Positions 53,022 to 63,265 of a DNA stretch of 64,000 bases are shown here, in pieces. This DNA comes from Gordonia amicalis NBRC 100051 = JCM 11271. GTDB lineage: Bacteria > Actinomycetota > Actinomycetes > Mycobacteriales > Mycobacteriaceae. The first letter of the stretch is position 1, and each line of letters begins with the position of its first letter. Made by a program: the position numbers and the translations under genes. The stretch lies in NCBI RefSeq assembly GCF_000332995.1, contig NZ_BANS01000016.1:62001-126000 (forward strand). Reading direction: 5' to 3'. The notes beneath the pieces were generated by a model that was not told where the DNA came from, did no database searches, and saw only the letters and a program-made list of their open reading frames with translations.

Positions 53022-54602
53022 ATGGTGACCAGCACGCTCGACGGCTTCCGGGCCGCGCACCAGCAGAATCTCGACCTGCTCAACCAGCGTCTGACGACGG
53101 TGTCCGCCGGCGGCGGGGCCAAGGCGCGCGAACGCCACGTCGCCCGCGGCAAGCTGCTGCCGCGCGACCGAGTCGACGGGCTGCTCGACGTCGGTTCGCC
53201 GTTCATCGAGGTGGCTCCCCTCGCCGCGTTCGGGATGTACGACGACAAGGCTCCGGCCGCGGGTGTCATCGCCGGCGTCGGCCGGGTGGCCGGCCGGGAA
53301 TGCATGATCGTCGCCAATGACGCCACCGTGTCGGGCGGCACCTACTACCCGGTCACGGTGAAGAAGCACCTGCGCGCGCAGGAGATCGCCGCGGCCAACC
53401 GGTTGCCCTGCATCTACCTCGTCGACTCCGGCGGCGCGATGCTGCTGCAGCAGGACGAGGTCTTCCCGGATCGCGATCACTTCGGTCGCATCTTCTACAA
53501 CCAGGCCACCATGAGCGCCGCGGGCATCCCGCAGATCGCCGCGGTCCTCGGTTCCTCGACCGCCGGCGGCGCCTACGTTCCGGCCATGAGCGACGAGACG
53601 GTCATCGTCCGCAATCAGGGCACCATCTTCCTCGCCGGACCGCCGCTGGTGAAAGCCGCCACCGGCGAAGACGTCTCGGCCGAGGACCTCGGCGGCGGCG
53701 CGATGCACTCCTCGGTCTCCGGCGTCACCGACCACCTCGTCGACAACGACCAGCAGGCGCTCGCTAAGGTCCGCGAGATCGTCGCCACCCTCGGTCCGCG
53801 TGAGGCGCCGCAGTGGGAGACCATCCCGGCGCGGGAGCCGCTCCGTCCGCAGACCGACATCTACGACGTCGTGCCCACCGATTCGCGCACGCCGTACGAC
53901 GTGCGCGAGGTCATCGAGATCATCTGTGACGCCGGTGAATACACCGAGTTCAAGGCGAACTACGGCACGACCCTCGTCACCGCCTTCGCCCACATCCACG
54001 GTCACCCGGTGGGCATCATCGCCAACAACGGCGTACTCTTCAGCGAATCCGCCCTCAAGGGAGCGCATTTCATCGAGCTGTGCGATCAGCGTCGAATCCC
54101 GTTGATCTTCCTCCAGAACATCACCGGGTTCATGGTCGGCAAGGCCTACGAGGAGGGCGGCATCGCCAAGAACGGGGCCAAGATGGTCAACGCGGTCGCC
54201 TGCGCGCGTGTCCCGAAGTTCACCGTCATGGTCGGCGGCTCGTTCGGTGCCGGCAACTACTCGATGTGCGGCCGGGCCTACTCGCCGAGGTTCCTGTGGA
54301 TGTGGCCCAACGCACGTATTTCCGTAATGGGTGGGCCGCAGGCCGCCGACACGCTGGGCACGGTGCGCCGCAACCAGATCGAGCGATCCGGGGACACCTG
54401 GCCGGCGGCGGACGAAGAGGCCTTCAAGGCGCCCATCCGGGAACAGTTCGAACGCCAGTCCGACGCCTACTATTCGACGGCCCGACTCTGGGACGACGGC
54501 ATCGTCGACCCCGCCCAGACCCGCACGCTGCTCGGGCTCGCGCTCGAGACGGCGCGGTACGCGCCACTGGCCGACCCGCGCTACGGCGTCTTCCGGATGT
54601 GA
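53022..54602 (+). CDS. accD1: Methylcrotonyl-CoA carboxylase carboxyltransferase subunit (AccD1 type)
   Basis: This 526-residue carboxyltransferase of the methylcrotonyl-CoA type works in leucine degradation. It has [22 protein letters not shown], the acyl-CoA site [27 protein letters not shown] (read here in two pieces, [11 protein letters not shown] and [13 protein letters not shown]), [16 protein letters not shown], and the C-terminal half with [16 protein letters not shown] and [18 protein letters not shown]. This matches AccD1 (Rv2502c) rather than propionyl-CoA carboxylase subunits. The start is ATG 53022. It is the first gene of the leucine operon, followed by its biotin-carrying partner. 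Confidence 0.93.
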   Translation: MVTSTLDGFRAAHQQNLDLLNQRLTTVSAGGGAKARERHVARGKLLPRDRVDGLLDVGSPFIEVAPLAAFGMYDDKAPAAGVIAGVGRVAGRECMIVANDATVSGGTYYPVTVKKHLRAQEIAAANRLPCIYLVDSGGAMLLQQDEVFPDRDHFGRIFYNQATMSAAGIPQIAAVLGSSTAGGAYVPAMSDETVIVRNQGTIFLAGPPLVKAATGEDVSAEDLGGGAMHSSVSGVTDHLVDNDQQALAKVREIVATLGPREAPQWETIPAREPLRPQTDIYDVVPTDSRTPYDVREVIEIICDAGEYTEFKANYGTTLVTAFAHIHGHPVGIIANNGVLFSESALKGAHFIELCDQRRIPLIFLQNITGFMVGKAYEEGGIAKNGAKMVNAVACARVPKFTVMVGGSFGAGNYSMCGRAYSPRFLWMWPNARISVMGGPQAADTLGTVRRNQIERSGDTWPAADEEAFKAPIREQFERQSDAYYSTARLWDDGIVDPAQTRTLLGLALETARYAPLADPRYGVFRM

Positions 54603-54661
54603 GACCCGAGACCGAGATGCAATCGCCGAGTTCGACCACGACCCGCAGAGGACCCGAGACC

Positions 54662-56731
54662 GTGAGCACCAGACCCATTCGCAGCGTCCTGGTGGCGAAC
54701 CGTGGTGAGATCGCCTGCCGGGTGATCGACACGCTGCGCCGCCTGGGAATCCGAAGTATCGCCGTCTACTCCGACGCGGATGCGCAAGCACGCCACGTCC
54801 GTGAGGCCGATGTCGCCGTCCGGATCGGACCGGCCGCCGCCTCACAGAGCTACCTCGACATCGAAGCCGTCGTCGACGCCGCACGCAAGACCGGAGCCGA
54901 CGCCGTCCATCCCGGCTACGGATTCCTCTCGGAGAACCAGAAATTCGCTGCCGCGCTCGCGGACGCGGGCATCGTCTTCATCGGCCCGCCGGCCGAGGCC
55001 ATCGCCACGATGGGCGACAAGATCACCGCACGCGCCGCTGTCACCGAGCGCGACGTACCGGTGGTTCCGGGACTCTCGCGTCCCGGTCTCACCGACGCCG
55101 ACCTCATCGCCGCGGCCCCCGACATCGGCTTCCCCGTCCTCATCAAGCCGAGCGCCGGGGGTGGCGGCAAGGGGATGCACCGCGTCGCCGACCCCGCCGA
55201 ACTGCCCGCGGCACTCCAGCGCGCACGACGCGAGGCGGGCGCCGCGTTCGGCGACGACGCCCTGTTCCTCGAACACTTCGTGGACACCCCGCGCCACATC
55301 GAGGTGCAGGTCCTCGCCGACACCCACGGCAACGTGATCCATCTCGGCGAACGTGAGTGCTCCCTGCAGCGCCGTCACCAGAAGGTCATCGAGGAGGCGC
55401 CGTCGGCGCTGCTCGACGCCGAGACCCGCGCCCGGATCGGCGAGGCCGCCTGCGACGCCGCGCGCAGCGTCGGCTACACCGGCGCCGGCACCGTCGAGTT
55501 CATCGTCTCGGCGCACAAGCCGGACGAGTTCTTCTTCATGGAGATGAACACCCGGCTGCAGGTCGAGCACCCGGTCACCGAACTCGTCACCGGAATCGAC
55601 CTGGTTGAGCAGCAGATTCGCGTCGCCCGCGGTGAGGTGCTCGGCCTGGCCCAGGACGACATCGAGCTCACCGGCCACGCCATCGAGGCCCGCGTGTACG
55701 CCGAGGATCCCGCGCGCGGCTTCCTGCCGACCGGCGGCACCATCGAACATCTCGTCCATCCCGACACGTCGCCGGGAAGCGGCGTCCGCGTCGACTCCGC
55801 GATGCTGGCGGGTCTGCGCGTCGGCAGCGACTACGATCCGATGCTCGCCAAGATCATCGCGCACGGCAGCGATCGTGAGGAGGCTCTCGAACGACTGGAC
55901 CAGGCACTGGCGCACACTCGCGTCCTCGGTGTCGTCACCAACATCGACTTCTGCCGCTTCGTCCTGCGTCAGCAGGCCGTCGTCGACGCCGAACTCGACA
56001 CCGAGCTCCTCGATCGTCTCGTCACCGATTACGCAGTGCCGCAACCTTCTCCGGAGGCGCAGGTCCTCGTCGGCCTCGCCCGCATCGGCACCCGGGACCG
56101 CGGTGACGTCTGGTCCTCGTCCGTCGGGTGGCGCGTCGGCGAACCCGCGCCGGTGGTGACCAGACTCGTGAGCGGCGGACATCACTCCACCGTCTCGATC
56201 CGCGTTGAACGTGCTGACGCGCACTCTGTTTCGGGAACAGCCACGGTCACCGCGGAGGGTGTCGAAGGCGACGCGTCGTGGTCCGCCGACGTCGTCTACC
56301 TGCCCGCGCGGCCAGGTGACGGCCCGAACTCCGACCGGCTCATCGTCGACGGGATCAGTCAATCGTGGTCGTCGACGCTGATCGGCGAATCCTGGTGGGT
56401 GTCGGGCCCGTCCGGCGCGTGGGTCCTCGACCTGGCCCGCCCGCTCCTCGACGAGGCCGCCGACGAACGGGCCGGCGAGATCGTCAGCCCGATGCCGGGC
56501 ACCGTCGTCGCCGTGGGTGTCACCTCCGGCGACGAGGTGAGCAGCGGCGCATCCGTCGTGGTCGTCGAGGCGATGAAGATGGAACACGCCCTGACCGCGC
56601 CGGTCGACGGGACCGTCGACATCACGGTGTCGGTGGGTGACAAAGTGGATGCCGGACAGATCCTCGCCGTGGTCACGCCGGCTTCGGTGGCCGATCCGAA
56701 AGAACCCGTCGATGCCACCGCCCCTTCGTGA
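54662..56731 (+). CDS. accA1: Methylcrotonyl-CoA carboxylase biotin carboxylase/carrier subunit (AccA1 type)
   Basis: This protein of about 689 residues has a biotin carboxylase domain ([15 protein letters not shown] at the start, ATP-grasp loop [49 protein letters not shown]) and a C-terminal biotinyl domain with the carboxylated Lys motif [12 protein letters not shown] prefer GTG 54662 ([14 protein letters not shown]) after GAGGA. ATG 54617 is an in-frame alternative that adds 15 residues. It pairs with AccD1 to carboxylate 3-methylcrotonyl-CoA. A 123-bp gap with interspersed repeats follows. Confidence 0.93.
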   Translation: MSTRPIRSVLVANRGEIACRVIDTLRRLGIRSIAVYSDADAQARHVREADVAVRIGPAAASQSYLDIEAVVDAARKTGADAVHPGYGFLSENQKFAAALADAGIVFIGPPAEAIATMGDKITARAAVTERDVPVVPGLSRPGLTDADLIAAAPDIGFPVLIKPSAGGGGKGMHRVADPAELPAALQRARREAGAAFGDDALFLEHFVDTPRHIEVQVLADTHGNVIHLGERECSLQRRHQKVIEEAPSALLDAETRARIGEAACDAARSVGYTGAGTVEFIVSAHKPDEFFFMEMNTRLQVEHPVTELVTGIDLVEQQIRVARGEVLGLAQDDIELTGHAIEARVYAEDPARGFLPTGGTIEHLVHPDTSPGSGVRVDSAMLAGLRVGSDYDPMLAKIIAHGSDREEALERLDQALAHTRVLGVVTNIDFCRFVLRQQAVVDAELDTELLDRLVTDYAVPQPSPEAQVLVGLARIGTRDRGDVWSSSVGWRVGEPAPVVTRLVSGGHHSTVSIRVERADAHSVSGTATVTAEGVEGDASWSADVVYLPARPGDGPNSDRLIVDGISQSWSSTLIGESWWVSGPSGAWVLDLARPLLDEAADERAGEIVSPMPGTVVAVGVTSGDEVSSGASVVVVEAMKMEHALTAPVDGTVDITVSVGDKVDAGQILAVVTPASVADPKEPVDATAPS

Positions 56732-56807
56732 CGGCCCTCCGCAGGCTCCGGGCCTCCTCAGGGAGCGAAGGGGTGACGGCCCTCCGCAAGCGACGAGCCT
56801 CGAAGGG
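56724..56807. repeat. Interspersed GC repeat inside the leucine operon
   Basis: TGACGGCCCTCCGCA occurs twice (starting at 56729 and about 56774), and AAGCGACGAGCCTCGAAGGG at 56788-56807 is the exact reverse complement of 26840-26859. The element lies between accA1 and the acyl-CoA dehydrogenase and begins inside the last codons of accA1. Confidence 0.65.
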
Positions 56808-56854
56808 CTCGGAACCAACCGAACACCAAAGTGACAAGAGCGAATAGGACTCTC

Positions 56855-58000
56855 ATGGAACTCACGCAGGAGTACACCGACCTCATCGAGACGGTGCGCG
56901 ACTTCGCGCAGACCGTGGTGGCGCCGGTGGCCGCGAAACACGATGCCGACCACACCTTCCCGTATGAGGTCATCGCCCAGATGGGCAAGATGGGGCTCTT
57001 CGGGCTGCCGTTCCCCGAGGAGTACGGGGGCATGGGCGGTGACTACTTCGCGCTGGCCCTCGCGCTGGAAGAACTCGGCAAGGTCGACCAGTCCGTGGCC
57101 ATCACCCTCGAGGCCGGGGTGAGCCTGGGTGCGATGCCGATCTATCGTTTCGGCACCGAGGAGCAGAAGCAGCAGTACCTGCCCGACCTCACCGCCGGCA
57201 CGGCACTCGCCGGTTTCGGCCTGACCGAACCGGGTGCGGGCTCCGACGCCGGTGCCACCGCGACCACCGCCCGCGACGACGGTGACTCATGGATCATCAA
57301 CGGCGGCAAGCAGTTCATCACCAATTCGGGCACCGACATCACCTCGCTGGTGACGGTCACCGCGGTGACCGGGGTCAAGGAGAACGGCAAGAAGGAGATC
57401 TCGACGATCATCGTGCCGTCGGGAACGCCCGGATTCACCGCCGAACCGGCCTACAACAAGGTCGGCTGGAACGCCTCGGACACCCATCCGCTCACGTTCA
57501 CCGACGTGCGGGTGCCCAAGGAGAACCTGCTCGGCGAACGCGGGCGCGGCTACGCCAACTTCCTGTCGATCCTCGACGAGGGACGCATCGCGATCGCCGC
57601 CCTCGCCACCGGTGCCGCACAGGGTTGCGTCGACGAAAGCGTCAAGTACGCCAAGGAGCGTCAGTCGTTCGGCAAGCCGATCGGGGAGTACCAGTCGGTG
57701 TCCTTCGCCATCGCCCGGATGGAGGCGCGGGCGCACGTCGCGCGGACCGCCTACTACGACGCGGCGGCGAAGATGCTGGCAGGCAAGCCCTTCAAGAAGG
57801 AGGCGTCGATCGCGAAGCTGGTGGCCAGCGAGGCGGCGATGGACAACGCGCGCGTCGCCACCCAGATCCACGGCGGCTACGGATTCATGAACGACTACCC
57901 GGTCGCGCGCCACTACCGCGACTCCAAGATCCTCGAGATCGGCGAAGGCACCACCGAGGTGCAGCTGATGCTCATCGCCCGAGAATTGGGATTCGCATGA
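56855..58000 (+). CDS. Isovaleryl-CoA dehydrogenase-type acyl-CoA dehydrogenase (FadE19 type)
   Basis: This 381-residue FAD enzyme has the motifs GFGLTEPGAGSDAGATAT, WIINGGKQFITNSGTDI, FLSILDEGRIAIAALATGAAQG, RQSFGKPIGEYQSVSFAIA and the C-terminal QIHGGYGFMNDYPVARHYRD...EIGEGTTEVQ. By neighbours it corresponds to FadE19 (Rv2500c) and should oxidise isovaleryl-CoA (or a similar short branched acyl-CoA) to 3-methylcrotonyl-CoA, the substrate of AccA1/AccD1. I prefer ATG 56855 after AGGA to the upstream GTG in frame. It overlaps the next start by ATGA. Confidence 0.92.
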   Translation: MELTQEYTDLIETVRDFAQTVVAPVAAKHDADHTFPYEVIAQMGKMGLFGLPFPEEYGGMGGDYFALALALEELGKVDQSVAITLEAGVSLGAMPIYRFGTEEQKQQYLPDLTAGTALAGFGLTEPGAGSDAGATATTARDDGDSWIINGGKQFITNSGTDITSLVTVTAVTGVKENGKKEISTIIVPSGTPGFTAEPAYNKVGWNASDTHPLTFTDVRVPKENLLGERGRGYANFLSILDEGRIAIAALATGAAQGCVDESVKYAKERQSFGKPIGEYQSVSFAIARMEARAHVARTAYYDAAAKMLAGKPFKKEASIAKLVASEAAMDNARVATQIHGGYGFMNDYPVARHYRDSKILEIGEGTTEVQLMLIARELGFA

Positions 58001-58497
58001 GCGAGACCGACCAGACACCCGTGAACCGCGTCGTCCAGCGCGGACTCTGGTTCGAGGAGTTCACCGAGGGCACACTCTACGAACACCGGCCGGGCCGCAC
58101 CGTGACCGAGGCCGACAACGTGCTGTTCACCACGCTCACCATGAACACCCAGGCCCTGCACCTCGACGCCGCCTGGTCGGCGCAGCAAGCCGGCTTCGGT
58201 GGACAGCGCCTGATCAACTCGATGTTCACGCTGTCCACGATCGTGGGCCTGTCGGTCAGCCAGCTGACACAGGGCACACTGGTGGCCAACCTCGGATTCT
58301 CCGAGGTCGCGTTCCCCGCGCCGCTGTTCGCCGGTGACACGTTGTACGCCGAGACCCTGTGCACCGGTAAACGCGAATCCCGGTCGAGGCCGGGGGAGGG
58401 CGTGGTGAACTTGACCCACATCGGACGCAATCAGCACGGCGAGGTCGTCGCGCGAGCCGCGCGGGCCACGTTGGTGCGCAAGCAACCTACGGAGTGA
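57997..58497 (+). CDS. MaoC-family hydratase-like protein (Rv2499c type)
   Basis: This 166-residue hot-dog-fold protein has WFEEFTEGTLYEHRPGRTVTEADNVLFTTLTMNTQALHLDAAWS, in which the late Asn/Asp-His part is the MaoC hydratase region (NTQALHLD), and LFAGDTLYAETLC. It occupies the place of Rv2499c between fadE19 and citE. A hydratase is needed at this step to turn methylglutaconyl-CoA into HMG-CoA, and this protein is a reasonable candidate though not proven. It overlaps the genes on both sides (ATGA at 57997, GTGA at 58494). Confidence 0.85.
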   Translation: MSETDQTPVNRVVQRGLWFEEFTEGTLYEHRPGRTVTEADNVLFTTLTMNTQALHLDAAWSAQQAGFGGQRLINSMFTLSTIVGLSVSQLTQGTLVANLGFSEVAFPAPLFAGDTLYAETLCTGKRESRSRPGEGVVNLTHIGRNQHGEVVARAARATLVRKQPTE

Positions 58498-59423
58498 CGA
58501 AGATGTTCTTCGACGGACCCGCCGACAACTCGCTCGTGAGCGGAGCGAATCTGGGTGATTCCCAGCTGGCCAACGCCTGGCTACCCGCCGGGCCGGCCCT
58601 GCTGTTCTGCCCGGCCGACCGGCCGGAGCGCTACCAGAAGGCTCTCGATCGCGCCGACGTCGTCATCCTCGACCTCGAGGACGCGGTGTCGCCGGCGAAT
58701 CGCGCGGTGGCCCGGGAGGCGTTGATCGCCAACCCGATCGACCCCGACCGCACGATCGTGCGGATCAACCCGGCCGGCACCGGCGACTACCGTCGCGACC
58801 TCGCCGCGGTCTCCGAGACGAACTACCGCGTCGTCATGCAGGCCAAGTCGGAGGACGTGGCGTCGATCCTGGACACCGCATTCCAGACGATCGCGCTGAT
58901 CGAGACACCGCTCGGTGCCACCCGCGCCAACGACATCGCCGCCACCTCGACCTGCATCGGACTCATGTGGGGCGCCGAGGACCTGGTCGCCGGACTCGGC
59001 GGGACGTCGAGCCGATTCGGCCCCGACGAGCCGCGGGCCGGCGAGTACCGCGACGTCGCCGCCTGGGTACGGTCGATGGTCCGCATCGCGGCCGCCGCGC
59101 ACGGCAAGTTCGCCGTGGACTCGGTGCATCTCGACATCGGCGACGTCGACGGCCTGATCGACGAGGTGCGGGACGCGGTGGCCCTCGGCTACACCGCGAC
59201 CGCGTGCATCCACCCGTCGCAGGTCGAGCACATCCGCGCGGGCTACCAACCGTCCGAGGAGTCGATCGCGTGGGCGCGCAGGGTCATCGACGGTTCCGCG
59301 GAACACAACGGCGGCGTCTTCAGCCTCGACGGCCAGATGATCGACGGTCCGGTGCTCCGGCAGGCCGAGGTCGTGCTGTCCCGGCTGACCGAACGACCGA
59401 CCGTGAACGCCGAGGACTCCTGA
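58494..59423 (+). CDS. citE: CitE-like beta-hydroxyacyl-CoA lyase (Rv2498c type)
   Basis: This 309-residue HpcH/HpaI aldolase-fold enzyme has LLFCPADRPERYQKALDRADVVILDLEDAVSP, the Arg of TIVRINPAGTGDYRRDL, Mg-site acidic residues in IALIETPLGA and MWGAEDLVAGLGGTSSRF, and the C-terminal ATACIHPSQVEHI. Mycobacterial Rv2498c, in the same operon position, cleaves (S)-HMG-CoA and citramalyl-CoA in leucine catabolism and itaconate breakdown. The enzyme here probably releases acetyl-CoA and acetoacetate. The start is GTG 58494. The product fits the acetoacetyl-CoA synthetase downstream. Confidence 0.9.
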   Translation: MTKMFFDGPADNSLVSGANLGDSQLANAWLPAGPALLFCPADRPERYQKALDRADVVILDLEDAVSPANRAVAREALIANPIDPDRTIVRINPAGTGDYRRDLAAVSETNYRVVMQAKSEDVASILDTAFQTIALIETPLGATRANDIAATSTCIGLMWGAEDLVAGLGGTSSRFGPDEPRAGEYRDVAAWVRSMVRIAAAAHGKFAVDSVHLDIGDVDGLIDEVRDAVALGYTATACIHPSQVEHIRAGYQPSEESIAWARRVIDGSAEHNGGVFSLDGQMIDGPVLRQAEVVLSRLTERPTVNAEDS

Positions 59424-59491
59424 TCCACCTGCGACTCCTGATCCACCTGCACTGACTCGTTCGCGACATCCCCGAGAGACCGGAGCATGCC

Positions 59492-61147
59492 ATGAGCAAC
59501 GACGCTCACGCCCAGAACCTCGCACACACCCACGGACCGCAGAGTCCGGCCCTGCTGACGGACACGATCGGCGTGACCCTGGCGCGGACCGTCGAGAGAT
59601 ACGGCGACCACATCGCGCTGATCGACGCCGCGGCGGATCGGCAGTGGACCTACACCGAATTCCACCGTGACGTAAGGGCATTGGCCGCCGGCCTGCTGCG
59701 CCTCGGGGTGGCGCCGGGGGATCGCATCGGCCTGTGGGCGCCCAACCGGTTCGAGTGGGTTCTCACCCAGTACGCCACCGCCGAGATCGGCGCGATCCTG
59801 GTGAACCTGAACCCGGCCTACCGCCAGAACGAGATCGAGTACGCCCTGAAGCAGTCCGGATCGAGCGTCGTCCTCGCCGCCGAGCGGTTCAAGGACTCGG
59901 GCTACGCGTCGATGCTGGCGGAGGCGCGCCCGCACTGTCCGGACCTGCGAACCGTGGTGACCTTCGAGTCCACAGACTGGGCGGACCTGACCGCCACCCC
60001 CTCCGACGAGGAGCTGGCACGCGTCGCCGACATCGCGGCGTCGTTGTCCGCCGACGACCCGATCAACATCCAGTACACCTCGGGCACAACGGGATTCCCC
60101 AAGGGGGCGACGCTGTCGCATCGCAACATCGGGAACAACGGCTACCTCGTCGGTGAGCTGCTCGACTACACCGCCGAGGACCGCATCTGCCTGCCGGTGC
60201 CGTTCTACCACTGCTTCGGGATGGTCATGGGCAACCTCGCCGCCACCAGTCACGGTGCGGCCATGGTGATCCCGGGCCCGGCCTTCGACCCGCGGGCAAC
60301 ACTGGACGCGGTCGCCGAACACCGCTGCACCAGCCTGTACGGCGTGCCGACGATGTTCATCGCCGAACTCGCGCTGCTCGACGCGGCCCCCGACGGGTAC
60401 GCTCCCGACCTCTCGTCGCTGCGCACCGGGATCATGGCCGGTTCACCGTGCCCCGAACAGGTGATGCGCCAGGTGGTCGATCGCATGCACATGAGCGAGG
60501 TCTCCATCTGCTACGGCATGACCGAGACATCGCCGGTGTCCACCCAGACCAGGGTCGACGACCCGCTCGAGTTGCGCGTCACCACCGTCGGCCAGGTCGG
60601 ACCGCACCTCGAGATCAAGATCGTCGCCCCCGGCACCGGGGAAACGCTCGGACGCAACGAGACCGGTGAACTGTGCACGCGCGGCTACTCGGTGATGACC
60701 GGCTACTGGAACGACCCGGAGAAGACCGCCGAGGCCATCGACGCCGACGGGTGGATGCACACCGGCGACCTCGCCGAGATGGACGACGCCGGCTACGTCC
60801 GGATCACCGGCCGGATCAAGGACATGGTGATCCGCGGCGGCGAGAACATCTACCCGCGCGAGATCGAGGAATTCCTCTACACCCATCCCGACATCCTCGA
60901 CGCCCAGGTCATCGGTGTCCCGGACGAGAAGTACGGGGAGGAACTCATGGCGTGGGTCCGACTCCGCGACCACGCAACCGATCTCACCGCGGAGGACGTG
61001 CGCGCCTTCGCCGACGGCAAGATCGCCCGGCACAAGATCCCGCGATACGTCCACGTGGTCAAGGAATTCCCCATGACCGTCACCGGAAAGGTACGCAAGG
61101 TCGCGATGCGCGAAGAGGCCACCTCCATCCTGGAGGACCTGAGATGA
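59492..61147 (+). CDS. Acyl-CoA ligase (AMP-binding, FadD35-like)
   Basis: This 551-residue adenylate-forming ligase has IQYTSGTTGFPKGATLSHRNI, CYGMTETSPVSTQ, GWMHTGDLAEMDDAGYVRITGRIKDMVIRGGENIYP (in separate blocks GWMHTGDLAEMDD and GRIKDMVIRGGENIYP) and the C-terminal Lys in PMTVTGKVRKVAMREE. It resembles FadD35 (Rv2505c), also linked to the leucine operon in M. tuberculosis. It probably activates a short or branched acid. The start is ATG 59492. The acetoacetyl-CoA synthetase start overlaps its stop by ATGA. Confidence 0.88.
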   Translation: MSNDAHAQNLAHTHGPQSPALLTDTIGVTLARTVERYGDHIALIDAAADRQWTYTEFHRDVRALAAGLLRLGVAPGDRIGLWAPNRFEWVLTQYATAEIGAILVNLNPAYRQNEIEYALKQSGSSVVLAAERFKDSGYASMLAEARPHCPDLRTVVTFESTDWADLTATPSDEELARVADIAASLSADDPINIQYTSGTTGFPKGATLSHRNIGNNGYLVGELLDYTAEDRICLPVPFYHCFGMVMGNLAATSHGAAMVIPGPAFDPRATLDAVAEHRCTSLYGVPTMFIAELALLDAAPDGYAPDLSSLRTGIMAGSPCPEQVMRQVVDRMHMSEVSICYGMTETSPVSTQTRVDDPLELRVTTVGQVGPHLEIKIVAPGTGETLGRNETGELCTRGYSVMTGYWNDPEKTAEAIDADGWMHTGDLAEMDDAGYVRITGRIKDMVIRGGENIYPREIEEFLYTHPDILDAQVIGVPDEKYGEELMAWVRLRDHATDLTAEDVRAFADGKIARHKIPRYVHVVKEFPMTVTGKVRKVAMREEATSILEDLR

Positions 61148-63162
61148 CCGGTGCGTCCCGGTCGGGTGACCGGCAGACGAGTACGGCGCTGCGGGCCGAC
61201 GAGCCCGCGATGGACCGGTTCCGCCGGCTCGTCGAGGACCGTTTCGGTGCGCGCACCGCGGATTACGACGAGCTCTGGTCGTGGTCGGTGCGGCAGCCGG
61301 CACAGTTCTGGCGAGCACTGTGGGAGTTCTTCGACCTCGACGCGCTGGCGGCCGAACCCCTCGCCGAGGGCGACGCAGCGGTCCTCGGCGACGCCCGGAT
61401 GCCCGGCGCGCAGTGGTTTCCCGGCATCCGCTTGAACTACGTCAGCCAGGTCCTGCGCCACGCCGACCTTCCCGGTGCCGCCATCGTCGGACTCGACGAA
61501 GCCGGGGAACGCTCCGAGATCGCCTGGTCGGAATTGCCGGGAATGGTTGCCGCCCTGGCCACGACGCTGCGTGAGCAGGGGATCGGTCCCGGCGACGTCG
61601 TGGCCGCCTACCTTCCCGACATCCCCGAGGCGGTCGTCGCCTTCCTCGCCACCGCGAGCCTCGGCGCCATCTGGTCCGGATGCGGTCAGGACTACGCACC
61701 CCAGGGCGCCGCGAGCCGCCTCGGCCAATTGCACCCGAAGGTCTTGTTCAGCGCCGCGGGTTACCGCTACGGCGGCAAGGACATCGACAAGCGTTCCGAC
61801 AGTGCGGAACTGGCGAGCCTGCTGCCGGAGCTGGTCGCGCACATCACGATCGGCGGGGACGCCGACACCGTCTCGGACGGGGGCCCGGCACGCATCGACT
61901 ACGCCGACGCCCTCACCACGGATGCCGGTGACGCGGAACCGGTCCTCGTGGACTTCGACCATCCCCTCTGGATCTTGTTCAGCTCGGGGACGACCGGACG
62001 CCCCAAGGGGATCGTGCACGGTCACGGCGGCGTCGTCGTCGAACATCTCAAGGCGGGTGCGCTGCACGGCGACCTGTCCTCGGACGACGTGTTCTTCTGG
62101 CAGACCGCGCTCAGCTGGATGATGTGGAACTACCAGGTCGCCGGTCTGCTCTGCGGGGCACGGATCATCTGCTACAGCGGTTCTCCCCTCTACCCGGACG
62201 CCGACCGGCTCTGGCAGATCGTCGCCGATGAGAAGGTCACCTACTTCGGCACCTCGCCCGGTCAGCTACAGGCATCTCGCAAGGCCGGCCTCGAACCGGG
62301 CCGCGACCACGACCTGTCTCGGCTGCGCGCCCTGGGCAGTACGGGCTCCTCGCTCGCCGCCGACCTCTTCACCTGGGTCGACGACCACGTGAAAGGCGGA
62401 CTGCCGATCTCGTCGATCAGCGGGGGCACCGACATCGTGTCGGCCTTCGCCGGCGGATCGATCGGTGCCCCGGTGGTGCCGGGCGAGTTGTCGGTCCGCT
62501 ATCTCGGTGTCGCGCTGCAGAGCTGGGCCCCGGACGGCACACCGCTCGTCGGCGAGGTCGGCGAGCTCGTCGTCACCGCGCCGATGCCGTCGATGCCGGT
62601 GCATTTCTGGGACGACCCGGACGGCACCCGCTACCGTTCCGCCTACTTCGACCATGAGTGGGAAGGCCCGACGGCGCATCCCGATGGGCCGGTGTGGCGT
62701 CACGGCGACTGGGTCACCGTGACCGAGCGCGGCTCACTGGTCATCCACGGTCGCAGCGATGCGACGTTGAACCGGCACGGAATCCGCATGGGATCGGCCG
62801 ACATCTACGAGGTCGTGGAGGCCCTCGACGAGATCGCCGAGGCGTTCGTCCTCGGCGTCGACGGACCCGGCGGCGCCTACTGGATGCCCCTGTTCGTCAC
62901 TCTCGTCCCCGACGCGGTCCTCGACGACGCCCTCACCGCGCGGATCGCTGCCGCGGTCCGAGACCGGTTGTCCAAACGCCATGTGCCCGATGAGGTGATC
63001 GAGGCACCCGGTATCCCACACACGCGGACCGGCAAGAAACTCGAGGTTCCGGTCACGGCGATTCTGGCCGGCCGGTCGGAGGTCAACATCGATCCCAAAT
63101 CGGTCGACGACTACTCGCTGATCGACTGGTATGCCGAACAGGGCCGAGCTCACCACTGGTGA
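61144..63162 (+). CDS. Acetoacetyl-CoA synthetase (acetoacetate--CoA ligase)
   Basis: This 672-residue acetyl-CoA-synthetase-family enzyme is of the acetoacetate-specific type. Its evidence includes the N-terminal LWSWSVRQPAQFWRALWEFFDL, LNYVSQVL, IPEAVVAFLATASLGAIWSGCGQDYAPQGAASRLGQL (read in blocks AIWSGCGQD and GAASRLGQL), the P-loop LFSSGTTGRPKGIVHGHGG, QTALSWMMWNY, SISGGTDIVSAFAG and RSDATLNRHGIRMGSADIYEVVE. It re-uses the acetoacetate released from HMG-CoA, closing the leucine pathway. It is co-translated with the upstream ligase. Confidence 0.92.
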   Translation: MTGASRSGDRQTSTALRADEPAMDRFRRLVEDRFGARTADYDELWSWSVRQPAQFWRALWEFFDLDALAAEPLAEGDAAVLGDARMPGAQWFPGIRLNYVSQVLRHADLPGAAIVGLDEAGERSEIAWSELPGMVAALATTLREQGIGPGDVVAAYLPDIPEAVVAFLATASLGAIWSGCGQDYAPQGAASRLGQLHPKVLFSAAGYRYGGKDIDKRSDSAELASLLPELVAHITIGGDADTVSDGGPARIDYADALTTDAGDAEPVLVDFDHPLWILFSSGTTGRPKGIVHGHGGVVVEHLKAGALHGDLSSDDVFFWQTALSWMMWNYQVAGLLCGARIICYSGSPLYPDADRLWQIVADEKVTYFGTSPGQLQASRKAGLEPGRDHDLSRLRALGSTGSSLAADLFTWVDDHVKGGLPISSISGGTDIVSAFAGGSIGAPVVPGELSVRYLGVALQSWAPDGTPLVGEVGELVVTAPMPSMPVHFWDDPDGTRYRSAYFDHEWEGPTAHPDGPVWRHGDWVTVTERGSLVIHGRSDATLNRHGIRMGSADIYEVVEALDEIAEAFVLGVDGPGGAYWMPLFVTLVPDAVLDDALTARIAAAVRDRLSKRHVPDEVIEAPGIPHTRTGKKLEVPVTAILAGRSEVNIDPKSVDDYSLIDWYAEQGRAHHW

Positions 63163-63243
63163 TCGTTGTGCACGAGGAGCGCATCGTCCCCGCCCGGCAT
63201 GGGTAGCGTGGACGGTGTCGTCGACGGCAGACGTCGAATCGTT

Positions 63244-63265
63244 CATGTGACCCGACGGTCACATG
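63244..63265. promoter_or_regulatory. Palindrome CATGTGACC-N4-GGTCACATG upstream of the DUF5336 gene
   Basis: These perfect 9-bp arms lie around a 4-bp spacer, 111 bp upstream of the ATG at 63376. The TGTGA/TCACA halves recall the CRP motif, but their spacing is 8 bp, not 6, so another regulator may bind. It could also regulate from just outside a promoter. Confidence 0.6.

Noticed and set aside
54842-56953. A 703-codon minus-strand open frame opposite accA1
   Set aside because: It has no recognisable domain and lies wholly over the accA1 biotin carboxylase gene.
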